The notes beneath the pieces are model-generated. The model did no database searches and had not been told where the DNA came from. It saw only the letters and a program-made list of their open reading frames with translations. A program made the translations under genes and the position numbers. 64,000 bases of DNA from Flavobacterium circumlabens. GTDB lineage: Bacteria; Bacteroidota; Bacteroidia; Flavobacteriales; Flavobacteriaceae. The stretch is from assembly GCF_004345565.1 (NCBI RefSeq), contig NZ_SLWA01000005.1:330398-394397 (forward strand), read 5' to 3'. The number at the start of each line of letters is the position of its first letter. Position 1 is the stretch's first letter. Below, piece after piece: positions 6,417 to 15,015 of the stretch.

Positions 6417-7364
6417 TTAATAGACCTTTGCTGTTTCCGAAAAAGTAATCCCGTTTAGCAATTCTGCTACCTGCATTCTCTTTTTTCCGGGTAATTGTAA
6501 ACTTAAAAGCTGAACAAAACCATTTGCAATAGCAATTTTGATTTCTTTTTTGCTGCTGATCAGGCTTCCAATTTCATGGGAATGAGCTTCCTCAATCAGT
6601 TTTGCCTCATATATTTTAATACTTAATTCTTCGTTTTTGTCTTTTAAGAAACACCATGATGCCGGATAAGGACTTAATCCTCGAATCAGATTGTTGATTT
6701 CATCTCCGGATTTCGTCCAGTCGATTTTGCAATTTTCTTTGTTGAGTTTATAAGCGGTTTTAATTTCAGCATTGTCTTCTTGAATTGTCGTCGTCACATT
6801 TCCTTTTTCAATAATCTGCAAAGTATCAATTACCGTCTGACTTCCTAAATGCATTAATCGGTCGTGTAATTGTCCGGCATTTTCTGCTGGTTCAATTGCA
6901 ATCTCCGAATTTAAGATCATCGCTCCCGTATCTATTTTATCATCTATAAAAAAAGTAGTGACGCCGGTTTTGGTTTCTCCATTAATAATAGCCCAGTTAA
7001 TGGGTGCCGCGCCACGATAATCGGGTAATAAAGAGGCATGAAGATTAAAGGTTCCCAGGCTTGGCATTTCCCAGACTACTTTTGGTAGCATTCTGAAGGC
7101 AACTACAATTTGTAAATTCGCATTTAAGGATTTTAGTTCTTCCAGAAAACTTTCGTCTTTTAGGCTTGTGGGTTGTAATAAAGTTAAATCATTTGCTAGT
7201 GCATATTCTTTTACGGCAGAGTATTTTATTTTTTGTCCGCGTCCCGCAGGTTTATCTGCAGCCGTGATAACGCCTACAACATCGTAATTGTTTTTGATAA
7301 TGGTGTCCAGAATGCCAACAGCAAATTCGGGAGTTCCCATAAATATGATTCTTAATTTTTCCAT
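6417..7364 (-). CDS. fmt: methionyl-tRNA formyltransferase
   Basis: 315 residues, the usual length. It transfers a formyl group from 10-formyl-tetrahydrofolate to initiator Met-tRNA. FMGTPEFAV at the N-terminus, the catalytic Asn-His-Asp set around NLHASLLPDYRGAAPINWAI and FIDDKIDTG, and the C-terminal OB-like domain starting near KENCKIDW are all recognisable. The gene follows recQ in the same direction; its ATG overlaps the recQ stop codon by one base (TAATG), so translation is probably coupled. Confidence 0.96.
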   Translation of the reverse strand: MEKLRIIFMGTPEFAVGILDTIIKNNYDVVGVITAADKPAGRGQKIKYSAVKEYALANDLTLLQPTSLKDESFLEELKSLNANLQIVVAFRMLPKVVWEMPSLGTFNLHASLLPDYRGAAPINWAIINGETKTGVTTFFIDDKIDTGAMILNSEIAIEPAENAGQLHDRLMHLGSQTVIDTLQIIEKGNVTTTIQEDNAEIKTAYKLNKENCKIDWTKSGDEINNLIRGLSPYPASWCFLKDKNEELSIKIYEAKLIEEAHSHEIGSLISSKKEIKIAIANGFVQLLSLQLPGKKRMQVAELLNGITFSETAKVY

Positions 7365-9259
7365 TATAATTTTAAAGTGTATGTATTATTCGGTTGTATG
7401 ATGATATAGTTGTTTTCTAATAATTCCTGAAGTGCCGGAATAACAACGTCGGTATCCAGTTTGATCTGACTCTGAATTTCCCTCGAAGTTAAAGAGGCTG
7501 ATTTTAATAAAGAAAGAATCTTATCCGCTATCGAATCCGCTTCGGTTATTTTGCCTTTTTTGGCAATACAATAGGAACAAACTCCGCAATTGGATTCTGT
7601 TTTTTCTCCAAAATAATCCAGAATCAATCTGTTTTTACAGGTTTTATCTTCTTTTATATAATGAAGAACAGATAAAAGCTGGTCTTTTTTAAGTTGATTT
7701 TGCCTTTCCAGATATTTTGACACTCTGTTTATCGTGAGCTCATCTTCACGGACTTCATTAAATAAGATAGTTGCGTCGTTGTTTTTGGATTTATATTCGA
7801 TAATCTCTTTTTCTTGTAATTTTTCTAACACAACAGTAACTTGTTCTTCGGTATGATGTGATTTTTTGGCAATTAAGGAAAGATTAAAAGGGACTTTCAT
7901 TTCATAAATTCCGGGATAAGTTCTCAATATCGCCAGAACAATTTCTTCATCGTTCGGATTCAGACTTATGTAGCGAATCACTTCTTTGGATTCGATTAAA
8001 AATTGCATGGTAATCTTTTCAGAGAATTCCTGTGACATCGTAATAATTCCCTGCTGATTCAGAAACTGCAAAGCATTATAGGTTTTTAGGGTTGAGAAAT
8101 CATATTTCTGGCAAAAATGATTCAGCTTAAACGAAAACGAATCATTAATACCTTCGCCATAAGCAATCTGAAAATAATTGCAGAGTTTGACATAGATGGC
8201 ATTCAGGAATTTTTTATCAGGTAAAATACTTAAAAACTGCTGTTCGGTTTGATTGATATCTGAAGAACTGGTGAGTAAAACGGCAAATGATTTACCGCCA
8301 TTTCGTCCCGCTCTTCCGGATTCCTGATAATAATTTTCAATGTTTTCAGGAAGCTGGGTGTGAATCACTGTTTTTACATTATCCTTGTCAATTCCCATTC
8401 CAAACGCATTGGTAGCCACAATTACCTGCGCTTGTTCCGACATCCACAATTGCATGTTTTTGTCTTTTTCCTTAGACGAAAGGCCGCCATGATAATAAGT
8501 TGCCTTAAAGCCCAGCGATTGTAATTGTGTCGAGATGTTCAGGCAGGATTTTCTGTTTCGTACATATATAATGGAAGGCTGTGGATTTTTCTTGAGGATT
8601 TGCTCAACACGATACAGTTTGTCTTCAACATTAAACACCATGTAAGCAATATTTTCCCTGGCAAAAGACTGCTGAAAAAATGCAGTATCTTTTAGTCCGA
8701 GTTCTTTTTTTATGTCTTCAATAACTCTCGGAGTAGCCGTTGCTGTCAGCGCCAGAAAGGGAATTTTAGGAAAGAACTTTTTTAGTTCTGAAATTTTCAG
8801 GTAAGCGGGACGAAAATCATGGCCCCATTGCGAAACACAATGCGCTTCATCAATTGCAATTAAATTTATGGGCAGATTTTTAATGCGTTCCAGAATCCAG
8901 TCCGATTGCAGTCTTTCGGGGGAGAGGTATAAAAATTTATAATTTCCGAACTGGCAATTGTCCAGTAAATCAATGATTTCTTCAGTGTGAATTCCTCCGG
9001 TAAGGGCAATAGCTTTGATTTCTCTTTTTTGTAAATTAGCCACCTGATCTTTCATCAGTGCAACCAAAGGTGAAACTACAAGGCAGATTCCGTCCTGCAT
9101 CATGGCGGGAACCTGAAAACAGATTGATTTTCCGCCGCCGGTTGGCAGTAAGGCAAAAGTATCCTGACCATTCAGAACCGAATCAATTATTTCTTTTTGA
9201 AGTGGTCTGAAACCGTCGTGTTTCCAGTATTTTAAAAGAATTTCCTGTGCTTCCGGCAT
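7364..9259 (-). CDS. recQ: ATP-dependent DNA helicase RecQ
   Basis: 631 residues. The order is N-terminal motif FRPLQKEII, Walker A LPTGGGKS, DEAH box with the aromatic-rich loop (DEAHCVSQWGHDFRPAY), motif III ALTATATPR, and helicase C-terminal motifs (YHGGLSSKEKD, QESGRAGRNG). A four-Cys zinc cluster (CKNR, then NCGVCSYC) and a winged helix follow. It ends without a clear HRDC domain. It unwinds 3' to 5' during recombination and fork repair. It forms an operon with fmt, an unusual pairing by function that may simply be a local linkage. Confidence 0.95.
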   Translation of the reverse strand: MPEAQEILLKYWKHDGFRPLQKEIIDSVLNGQDTFALLPTGGGKSICFQVPAMMQDGICLVVSPLVALMKDQVANLQKREIKAIALTGGIHTEEIIDLLDNCQFGNYKFLYLSPERLQSDWILERIKNLPINLIAIDEAHCVSQWGHDFRPAYLKISELKKFFPKIPFLALTATATPRVIEDIKKELGLKDTAFFQQSFARENIAYMVFNVEDKLYRVEQILKKNPQPSIIYVRNRKSCLNISTQLQSLGFKATYYHGGLSSKEKDKNMQLWMSEQAQVIVATNAFGMGIDKDNVKTVIHTQLPENIENYYQESGRAGRNGGKSFAVLLTSSSDINQTEQQFLSILPDKKFLNAIYVKLCNYFQIAYGEGINDSFSFKLNHFCQKYDFSTLKTYNALQFLNQQGIITMSQEFSEKITMQFLIESKEVIRYISLNPNDEEIVLAILRTYPGIYEMKVPFNLSLIAKKSHHTEEQVTVVLEKLQEKEIIEYKSKNNDATILFNEVREDELTINRVSKYLERQNQLKKDQLLSVLHYIKEDKTCKNRLILDYFGEKTESNCGVCSYCIAKKGKITEADSIADKILSLLKSASLTSREIQSQIKLDTDVVIPALQELLENNYIIIQPNNTYTLKL

Positions 9260-9323
9260 TGGTCTTGTTTTAAAGTTAAAAAATTTAGAAAGCAGTTTCT
9301 AGTTTTGCAACTTTAAAACAGGC

Positions 9324-9857
9324 CTAAATTTTATCTAAGATATAAAGAATTCTATTGTCCACGGTATCTTTCGGCACTTCTATTAAGTCGTAGCCGTATT
9401 TTTTATAAGTTTCAACAAGGTGATTCTGGATCGTGACTGCCTGTTCAAAATTCTCATAACGCTCTGTGTCGCTTTCATAAATTTCTTCCCAGGGCGGTAA
9501 AATAAAAATCTTAGAATATTTAATGTCTTCGCATGCCTTTGTGAAATGTGCCGGATATTCATCACCAATATAATCCATGTAAGCCACAACATCAGGAATG
9601 CCACGGTCTATAAAAACCACATTGTCAGGTTCTTCAAGAGCCTGTTGGTATTGTTTGATGCGGCCCTGAAGCAGCATTTCGCTAAACAATAAAGGCTGTT
9701 CCAAAAACAATTGGTCGATACCTCGCTGTTGTGCTTCGAGCGTAACTTGTCTTGAAATTTCAGGATAACAGCAATAGCCACGAGCTACCAATTCGTTAAT
9801 AAGAGTAGATTTTCCCGTTCCCGGGCCACCAATGAGTACTATGATTTGTTTTTGCAC
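9324..9857 (-). CDS. AAA_28-type P-loop NTPase
   Basis: 177 residues. The Walker A motif is IGGPGTGKSTL near residue 9, the Walker B-like strand is VVFIDRGIPDVVAYMD, and the C-terminal part is rich in acidic residues. The arrangement resembles predicted ATPases of the AAA_28 group related to nucleoside and ribosylnicotinamide kinases such as the NadR C-terminal domain. Substrate is unknown. A possible -7 element (minus-strand TAAATTTG) lies at 9875-9882. It is not obviously in an operon with recQ, from which it is separated by 64 bases. Confidence 0.75.
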   Translation of the reverse strand: MQKQIIVLIGGPGTGKSTLINELVARGYCCYPEISRQVTLEAQQRGIDQLFLEQPLLFSEMLLQGRIKQYQQALEEPDNVVFIDRGIPDVVAYMDYIGDEYPAHFTKACEDIKYSKIFILPPWEEIYESDTERYENFEQAVTIQNHLVETYKKYGYDLIEVPKDTVDNRILYILDKI

Positions 9858-10090
9858 TTTCTTAAAATAAAGCGCAAATTTACCTAAACTTATTCGTAAT
9901 TAAAAAGAATATTTATCAGAAACGAATGATTTCGTAATTTTATAGTTCAATAGAACGATTTCTGTTGCTGCAATAAAGTTTGTTCTCCTGTAATTAAAGC
10001 ATTAAGGAGCCACTTGTTCGATAGGTATGGATTCATTTATTTAAATAAAAAGTAAATATAGAGAGAGGCCTTTTTATTCCTGATTTTTTT

Positions 10091-11008
10091 TTACTCACAA
10101 AATAAATACTTTCCAGTATTAACACTTTTCTTCTCCAAAGGAATAATCAAATGCGATTCAAATTTGTTGCCTTTTAAAACAGTATCTACAAAATTCAAAA
10201 CATATTGCTGTCCCTGATGAAAAAGATAACCGGAGAATTCATGCCCGCCGCCGCAAAAAGTAATCAGTTCAATGTCTTTATGCAGGTCATTCATATGATT
10301 GTAAACGGCATAAGAACCAAAAAGAATCAGCCAGCCTGAAGCATTTGTAGGGCAGGAGCGATGGGAGCCCGCGGAATACGGAACTGTTGCATCATTATTT
10401 CCGTGTGAGAGTAACGTCGGAATTGCCTTTTCTCTCGTAATCAGATTAATATCCATGATTGCTCCCGAACCTCCGATAAAACCTTTGTATTTGAAGTTTT
10501 CCGGCAGATTGCTTTTGTATAAATTCATCAGTTTATAATCCCAGTAAACAGCGTGAAAGCCGATTTCGGCACCGGCGCTAATTCCGGAAATAAAGATTTT
10601 AGAGGTGTCCAGATTATATTTAGCAGCATTTTCAAGTAAAAAAGAAGTTGCCTGCCACATGTCGCTGACGCCAATCTGAATGGCTTTTATCTTTTCGGTC
10701 AAAGTGCCTTTACAGCCAAAATCCTTTCTTTTCATATACAAACTGTACGAAATGCTCGCCACGGCATAACCGTTTTTAGCCATAAACATTCCGAATTCTT
10801 TTTCGCTCGTGCGTTCTCCGCCAGAAAACCCGCCTCCGAATGCAAAAAGGATCAACGGAATTTTTTCATTAGTTTTCTGCTGAGGCAAATACAAATCTAA
10901 ATCCAGTTGGATCGTATCGTTCTGAAAATAGGTTATTGTTTTGATTTCCTGTGCCTGAATGTTGTTGAAATGGAGAATTATAAAAAGTAAGATTGCGTAT
11001 TTTTTCAT
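10091..11008 (-). CDS. secreted alpha/beta hydrolase (esterase/lipase type)
   Basis: 305 residues from the ATG at 11008. MKKYAILLFIILHFNNIQAQ is a signal peptide with a Bacteroidota-style QAQ cleavage end. It has an oxyanion-type loop (FGGGFSGGE), a nucleophile elbow (SGISAGAE), a likely acid (HGNNDATVP) and a catalytic His (GGGHEFSG). This layout matches periplasmic or secreted carbohydrate or lipid esterases of the BD-FAE / alpha-beta hydrolase_3 type. The frame continues 45 codons upstream through a low-complexity repeat region, so the longer start is rejected. Substrate is unknown; no polysaccharide-utilisation genes are adjacent. Confidence 0.85.
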   Translation of the reverse strand: MKKYAILLFIILHFNNIQAQEIKTITYFQNDTIQLDLDLYLPQQKTNEKIPLILFAFGGGFSGGERTSEKEFGMFMAKNGYAVASISYSLYMKRKDFGCKGTLTEKIKAIQIGVSDMWQATSFLLENAAKYNLDTSKIFISGISAGAEIGFHAVYWDYKLMNLYKSNLPENFKYKGFIGGSGAIMDINLITREKAIPTLLSHGNNDATVPYSAGSHRSCPTNASGWLILFGSYAVYNHMNDLHKDIELITFCGGGHEFSGYLFHQGQQYVLNFVDTVLKGNKFESHLIIPLEKKSVNTGKYLFCE

Positions 11009-11027
11009 AAGAATGTTTTTTGAATGT

Positions 11028-11210
11028 CGCAAAGTTGCAAAGCCGCAAAGTAAAAATATCCAAAGCTTAAAAACTTTGCGTCTTCGCGACTTTTCGCGCA
11101 AATTTATCAGCAATGTTTTCTCAAATATAAGAGGAAATTTCACAAAGAAATAAAGTTACAAAGCTTTTTTCTTCGCACCTTTGCATCTCTGTAACTTTGA
11201 ACCTTTTTCG
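11028..11210. repeat. 8-bp-periodic CAAAG element pair
   Basis: Two consecutive elements. The first has a left arm at 11028-11050 with CAAAG words spaced exactly 8 bases apart, and a right arm at 11072-11100 with complementary CTTTG/CTTCG words at the same spacing. The second has a left arm at 11141-11163 (ACAAAGAA, ATAAAGTT, ACAAAG) and a right arm at 11171-11210 (CTTCGCAC, CTTTGCAT, CTCTGTAA, CTTTGAAC). Each pair can fold as an imperfect long hairpin. They lie between divergent genes, so they are not simply one gene's terminator. Confidence 0.75.
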
Positions 11211-11245
11211 AAAGAAAAAAATCTAAAAATCTAAACTCAAAACCG

Positions 11246-11253
11246 TATATTTG
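11246..11253 (+). promoter_or_regulatory. -7 element of the DUF493-DUF4290 operon
   Basis: TATATTTG matches TAnnTTTG and lies 19 bases before the ATG at 11273. No clear -33 TTG is seen at the usual distance. Confidence 0.55.
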
Positions 11254-11272
11254 CGTTTATTTTTAATTACGA

Positions 11273-11569
11273 ATGGAGAACGATAAAGAAAAAAGTACCG
11301 CCGAATTTTACGAAAGATTAAAGGTTGAGCTGGATAATTCAAATACCTGGCCAGCAGAATATTTGTATAAATTTATAATGCCTTCAGTAGGCGATAATGT
11401 CGACCGTGTTGAAAAAGCTTTTGACAGTATGGGGGCGGTTATTAAAACAACAAAATCTAAAACAGGTAAATTTACCAGCGTTTCTGTAGATGTTACGATG
11501 AACAGCGCCGATGAGGTGATTGCTAAATACAAAGAAGTTTCTACAATAGAAGGTATAGTTTCCTTATAA
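11273..11569 (+). CDS. DUF493 (YbeD-like) family protein
   Basis: 98 residues. The core WPAEYLYKFIMPSVGDNVDRVEKAF, then KTTKSKTGKFTSVSVDVTMNSADEV, fits the ferredoxin-like DUF493/YbeD family, small ACT-like proteins whose E. coli member lies beside lipoate genes. There is no signal peptide. It is the first gene of a two-gene operon, with 3 bases between its stop and the start of the DUF4290 gene. Function unknown. Confidence 0.75.
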   Translation: MENDKEKSTAEFYERLKVELDNSNTWPAEYLYKFIMPSVGDNVDRVEKAFDSMGAVIKTTKSKTGKFTSVSVDVTMNSADEVIAKYKEVSTIEGIVSL

Positions 11570-11572
11570 CTT

Positions 11573-12295
11573 ATGGTCGAAAAATATAAAAAAGAAGTCG
11601 CGAATGACGTTGTTTTTAATTTAGAATACAATTCTGAAAGACAGCGTTTACTTATTCCGGAATATGGTCGTCATTTACAAAAACTGATTGATCAGGCAAC
11701 CATTATTGAAGATGCTGAAACGCGCAATAAAGCAGCGAAATACATCATTCAGGTTATGGGTAGCCTGAATCCGCATTTACGTGATGTGCCAGATTTTCAA
11801 CATAAATTATGGGATCAGCTTTTTATTATGTCTGATTTTAAATTAGATGTAGAATCGCCTTATCCAATTCCGTCCCGTGATGTATTACAGCTAAAGCCGG
11901 ATGTTTTACAGTATCCGCAGAACTTTCCAAAATACAGGTTTTATGGGAATAACATCAAATATATGATTGATGTTGCCAATAAATGGGAGGATGGCGAGAT
12001 GAAAAATGCATTGATACTGGTGATTGCCAACCATATGAAAAAATCATATTTGAGCTGGAACAAAGACACGGTAAAAGATGATGTGATTTTTGAGCATTTA
12101 TACGAATTGTCAGGAGGTAAAATCAACTTGTTGCAAAGTACAGAAGAACTTTTAAATACAACTGATTTATTGCGTACCAACAAACGTATATCTAATAAAA
12201 TTACGCCAGCCGGACCACCAAAAATCCAAAGTAACAAAAGCAATAATAAAGGCGGGAAACCAAAACCTTTTCAGAAAAACAATAGTCAGAAATAA
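11573..12295 (+). CDS. DUF4290 domain protein
   Basis: 240 residues. The body (LEYNSERQRLLIPEYGRHLQKL, NPHLRDVPDFQHKLWDQLFIMSDF) matches the Bacteroidota-specific DUF4290 family. The last 35 residues are Asn/Lys/Pro-rich and disordered-looking, which may contact nucleic acid. No transmembrane segment. It is often found next to murA in this phylum, as here, but no function is established. Likely co-transcribed with the preceding DUF493 gene. Confidence 0.85.
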   Translation: MVEKYKKEVANDVVFNLEYNSERQRLLIPEYGRHLQKLIDQATIIEDAETRNKAAKYIIQVMGSLNPHLRDVPDFQHKLWDQLFIMSDFKLDVESPYPIPSRDVLQLKPDVLQYPQNFPKYRFYGNNIKYMIDVANKWEDGEMKNALILVIANHMKKSYLSWNKDTVKDDVIFEHLYELSGGKINLLQSTEELLNTTDLLRTNKRISNKITPAGPPKIQSNKSNNKGGKPKPFQKNNSQK

Positions 12296-12300
12296 AAAAA

Positions 12301-12505
12301 GGTACTAAGATACTAAGTGACTAAGGCTCTAAGTTTTTTAACTCAGAACCTTAGCGTCTTAGAGCCTTAGCGACTTAAAAAGAAGAACCTTAAAAATAAA
12401 AAAAGTTGCTAAGCAGCTAAGTTCCTAAGTAGCTAAGCTTTATGGCTTATAATCTTAAAAAGAAACCTTAGAAACTCAGAACCTTAGAAACTCAGAAACT
12501 CTAAA
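12301..12505. repeat. two 8-bp-periodic CTAAG hairpin elements
   Basis: Element A: a left arm at 12301-12333 has four CTAAG words exactly 8 bases apart. The right arm at 12341-12376 has CTCAG/CTTAG words with the same spacing, and 13 bases (CTTAGAGCCTTAG) are perfectly complementary to the left arm. Element B: the left arm is at 12405-12438 (GCTAAGCA, GCTAAGTT, CCTAAGTA, GCTAAG) and the right arm at about 12460-12505 has CTTAG/CTCAG words. They fill the gap between the DUF4290 gene and murA. They may act as terminators, but they are far longer than the stem-loop terminators elsewhere in the window. Confidence 0.85.
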
Positions 12506-12513
12506 AAAAGAAT

Positions 12514-13827
12514 ATGGGAATTTTTAAAATCGAAGGAGGAATACCTTTAAAAGGAGAAATTACTCCGCAAGGAGCAAAAAATGAGGCATTACAAATTTTA
12601 TGTGCCGTGCTTTTAACGGGAGATAAAGTGAAAATTAATAATATTCCCGATATTATTGATATCAATAAATTAATCACTTTGCTGGGTAATTTAGGGGTAA
12701 AAATTCAAAGAAATGAACCAGGTTCTATTACATTTCAGGCTGATGAGGTTAATGTAGGTTATCTGGAAACAGAAGCTTTCAAAAAAGAAGGAGGAGCACT
12801 GAGAGGTTCTATTATGATTGTTGGTCCTCTTTTGGCCCGTTTCGGAAAAGGATACATTCCTAAACCGGGAGGAGATAAAATTGGCCGTCGCAGATTAGAT
12901 ACACACTTTGAAGGTTTTATTAACCTTGGGGCAAAATTCAGATACAACAGAGAAGATCACTTCTATGGAGTAGAATCACCGGAAGAAGGTCTTACCGGAA
13001 CAGATATGTTGCTTGACGAAGCTTCGGTTACCGGAACAGCAAATATTGTGATGGCTGCTGTTTTGGCAAAAGGACAAACAACCGTTTATAACGCTGCCTG
13101 TGAGCCTTACCTGCAACAGTTATGTAAAATGTTGAACTCTATGGGAGCGAAAATTACTGGAGTGGGTTCTAATTTACTAACTATTGAAGGTGTTGAAAGT
13201 CTTGGTGGTTGCGAGCACAGAATTCTTCCTGATATGATCGAAATCGGTTCCTGGATTGGTCTTGCGGCTATGACAAAAAGCGAAATCACAATCAAAAATG
13301 TAAGCTGGGATAATTTAGGTTTGATTCCGAATACATTCAGAAAATTAGGTATTACAATAGAAAGACGCGGAGATGATATTTACATTCCTGCTCACACAGA
13401 TGGGTATGAAGTAAAAACAGATATTGACGGTTCTATTCTGACCATTGCAGATGCACCATGGCCAGGATTTACACCTGATTTATTAAGTATTGTTCTGGTG
13501 GTGGCAACACAAGCCAAAGGCGATGTTTTAATTCACCAGAAAATGTTCGAAAGCCGTTTGTTTTTCGTAGATAAATTAATTGATATGGGAGCAAAAATCA
13601 TGTTATGCGATCCGCACAGAGCGGTGGTTATGGGACATAATTTCGAATCTCAGTTAAAAGCAACAACAATGTCGTCTCCGGATATTCGTGCGGGAATTTC
13701 ATTATTGATTGCTGCTCTTTCGGCAAAAGGAACCAGTACAATTCAAAATATCGAACAAATCGACCGTGGGTACGAACGTATCGACGAGCGTTTGAGAGCA
13801 ATTGGAGCAAAAATCGTGAGAGCGTAG
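12514..13827 (+). CDS. murA: UDP-N-acetylglucosamine 1-carboxyvinyltransferase (MurA), Asp-type
   Basis: 437 residues, full length. MurA adds enolpyruvate from PEP to UDP-GlcNAc, the first committed step of peptidoglycan synthesis. The opening GGIPLKGEITPQGAKNEALQ, the second Arg loop GALRGSIMIVGPLLARFG and the C-terminal DIRAGISLLIAAL are diagnostic. In the active-site loop, PGGDKIGRRRLDTH stands where E. coli has PGGCTIGARPVD, so the residue at the fosfomycin-alkylated Cys115 position is Asp121. In other bacteria this change gives intrinsic fosfomycin insensitivity with retained activity. The gene follows the 8-bp-periodic elements and is 13 bases from the CDF gene. Confidence 0.97.
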   Translation: MGIFKIEGGIPLKGEITPQGAKNEALQILCAVLLTGDKVKINNIPDIIDINKLITLLGNLGVKIQRNEPGSITFQADEVNVGYLETEAFKKEGGALRGSIMIVGPLLARFGKGYIPKPGGDKIGRRRLDTHFEGFINLGAKFRYNREDHFYGVESPEEGLTGTDMLLDEASVTGTANIVMAAVLAKGQTTVYNAACEPYLQQLCKMLNSMGAKITGVGSNLLTIEGVESLGGCEHRILPDMIEIGSWIGLAAMTKSEITIKNVSWDNLGLIPNTFRKLGITIERRGDDIYIPAHTDGYEVKTDIDGSILTIADAPWPGFTPDLLSIVLVVATQAKGDVLIHQKMFESRLFFVDKLIDMGAKIMLCDPHRAVVMGHNFESQLKATTMSSPDIRAGISLLIAALSAKGTSTIQNIEQIDRGYERIDERLRAIGAKIVRA

Positions 13828-13840
13828 ATAAAAATCTCAA

Positions 13841-14716
13841 ATGACTAATGAACAAAAAGCTATAAAAGCTACTTATTTTAGTATAGCTGGAAATACCTGC
13901 CTGGCCCTTGTAAAAGGTTTGGCAGGTTTTTTTGGCAATTCTTACGCCTTGATTGCAGACGCGATCGAATCAACAACGGATATATTTTCGTCCTGTCTGG
14001 TCTTGTTTGGAATCAAATATTCTAATAAACCGGCAGATGAAAATCACCCTTACGGTCATGGCCGTGCGGAGCCGTTAATTACTTTTTTGGTGGTAGGTTT
14101 TCTGATTACCTCGGCTACAGTTATTGGGTATGAAAGTATAGCCAATATTCAAACATCCCACGGATTACCAAAATCATGGACTTTGTATATTCTGGGGGCT
14201 ATCATTATCTGGAAAGAATATTCTTTCAGAGTGGTGATGAAACGCAGTAAACAAACCAATAGTTCAGCTTTAGCGGCAGATGCCTGGCACCATCGCAGTG
14301 ATGCGATAACTTCGGTTGCGGCATTTATCGGAATTACGATTGCGCTGGTAATGGGAAAAGGTTACGAATCTGCTGATGACTGGGCGGCTCTTTTTGCTGC
14401 TTTCTTTATTTTATACAACAGTTATAAAATCTTCAGGCCGGCACTTGGTGAAATTATGGACGAACATTTAAATGATGACTTAGTCGAAGAAATTCGCATT
14501 AAATCATTAACGGTTGAAGGAATTCTGGGGACTGAAAAATGTTTTATCCGAAAAGCAGGGATGAAATATCACGTCGATCTTCATGCCATTGTTTCGGCTA
14601 AAATTTCTGTAAAAGAAGGGCATGATTTGTCGCATAAACTGCAGGATACTTTAAAAGAAAAAATTCCTCAGCTGGGAAATGTATTAATTCATATTGAGCC
14701 GGATGATTATCATTGA
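13841..14716 (+). CDS. cation diffusion facilitator metal transporter
   Basis: 291 residues with about six membrane helices, then a cytoplasmic C-terminal domain (from about residue 205) of the CDF dimerisation type ending IHIEPDD. Metal-site motifs are ESTTD in helix 2 (Glu43, Asp47) and HHRSD in helix 5; the His-rich loop seen in some members is absent. NHPYGHGRAEPL between helices 2 and 3 is a family signature. It exports divalent metal (Zn, Mn, Fe or Co) in exchange for protons; specificity is not readable. It follows murA closely and may be co-transcribed. Confidence 0.92.
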   Translation: MTNEQKAIKATYFSIAGNTCLALVKGLAGFFGNSYALIADAIESTTDIFSSCLVLFGIKYSNKPADENHPYGHGRAEPLITFLVVGFLITSATVIGYESIANIQTSHGLPKSWTLYILGAIIIWKEYSFRVVMKRSKQTNSSALAADAWHHRSDAITSVAAFIGITIALVMGKGYESADDWAALFAAFFILYNSYKIFRPALGEIMDEHLNDDLVEEIRIKSLTVEGILGTEKCFIRKAGMKYHVDLHAIVSAKISVKEGHDLSHKLQDTLKEKIPQLGNVLIHIEPDDYH

Positions 14717-14720
14717 GGAA

Positions 14721-15010
14721 GGTTCTAAGTTGCTAAGGTTCTGAGGGACAAAGGTACAAAGGGACAGAGGTGCAAAGATTTGAATGCTTTTTGCATTTTT
14801 TAAATAAAATATAAAGCCGATTACTCTCAAAAGAGTAATCGGCTTTTTTGTGTTTTGTTTTCCGCTACTAACCTTTTAATCTGCTCAATCTGCCAAATCT
14901 GCGGGGAAAAAATATACGACAGAGATGTAAGTTACACATAATCGTAAATCCGCTAGGGATTTCGGTTAATCAACTTAGAACCTTAGTTACTTAGGACCTT
15001 AGCACCTTTT
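14721..15010. repeat. 8-bp-periodic element with an internal terminator
   Basis: The left arm at 14721-14777 is seven words at strict 8-base spacing that drift from CTAAG to CAAAG. The right arm at 14973-15010 is CTTAG words at 8-base spacing (ACTTAGAA, CCTTAGTT, ACTTAGGA, CCTTAGCA). About 195 bases separate the arms, including the terminator at 14813-14849. The pair lies between the convergent CDF and DUF5686 genes. Confidence 0.8.
14813..14849 (+). terminator. terminator after the CDF gene
   Basis: AAAGCCGATTACTCT pairs with AGAGTAATCGGCTTT around CAAA, a 15-bp stem, with T runs after it. It probably serves both convergent genes. Confidence 0.88.
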
Positions 15011-15015
15011 AAGAA

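Noticed and set aside
10091..11143. Longer form of the esterase
   Set aside because: The extra 45 codons translate the periodic CAAAG repeat; the ATG at 11008 opens a proper signal peptide.
12301..12505. CRISPR-like array
   Set aside because: The repeat unit is only 8 bp with no unique spacers and no cas genes nearby, so it cannot be a CRISPR array.
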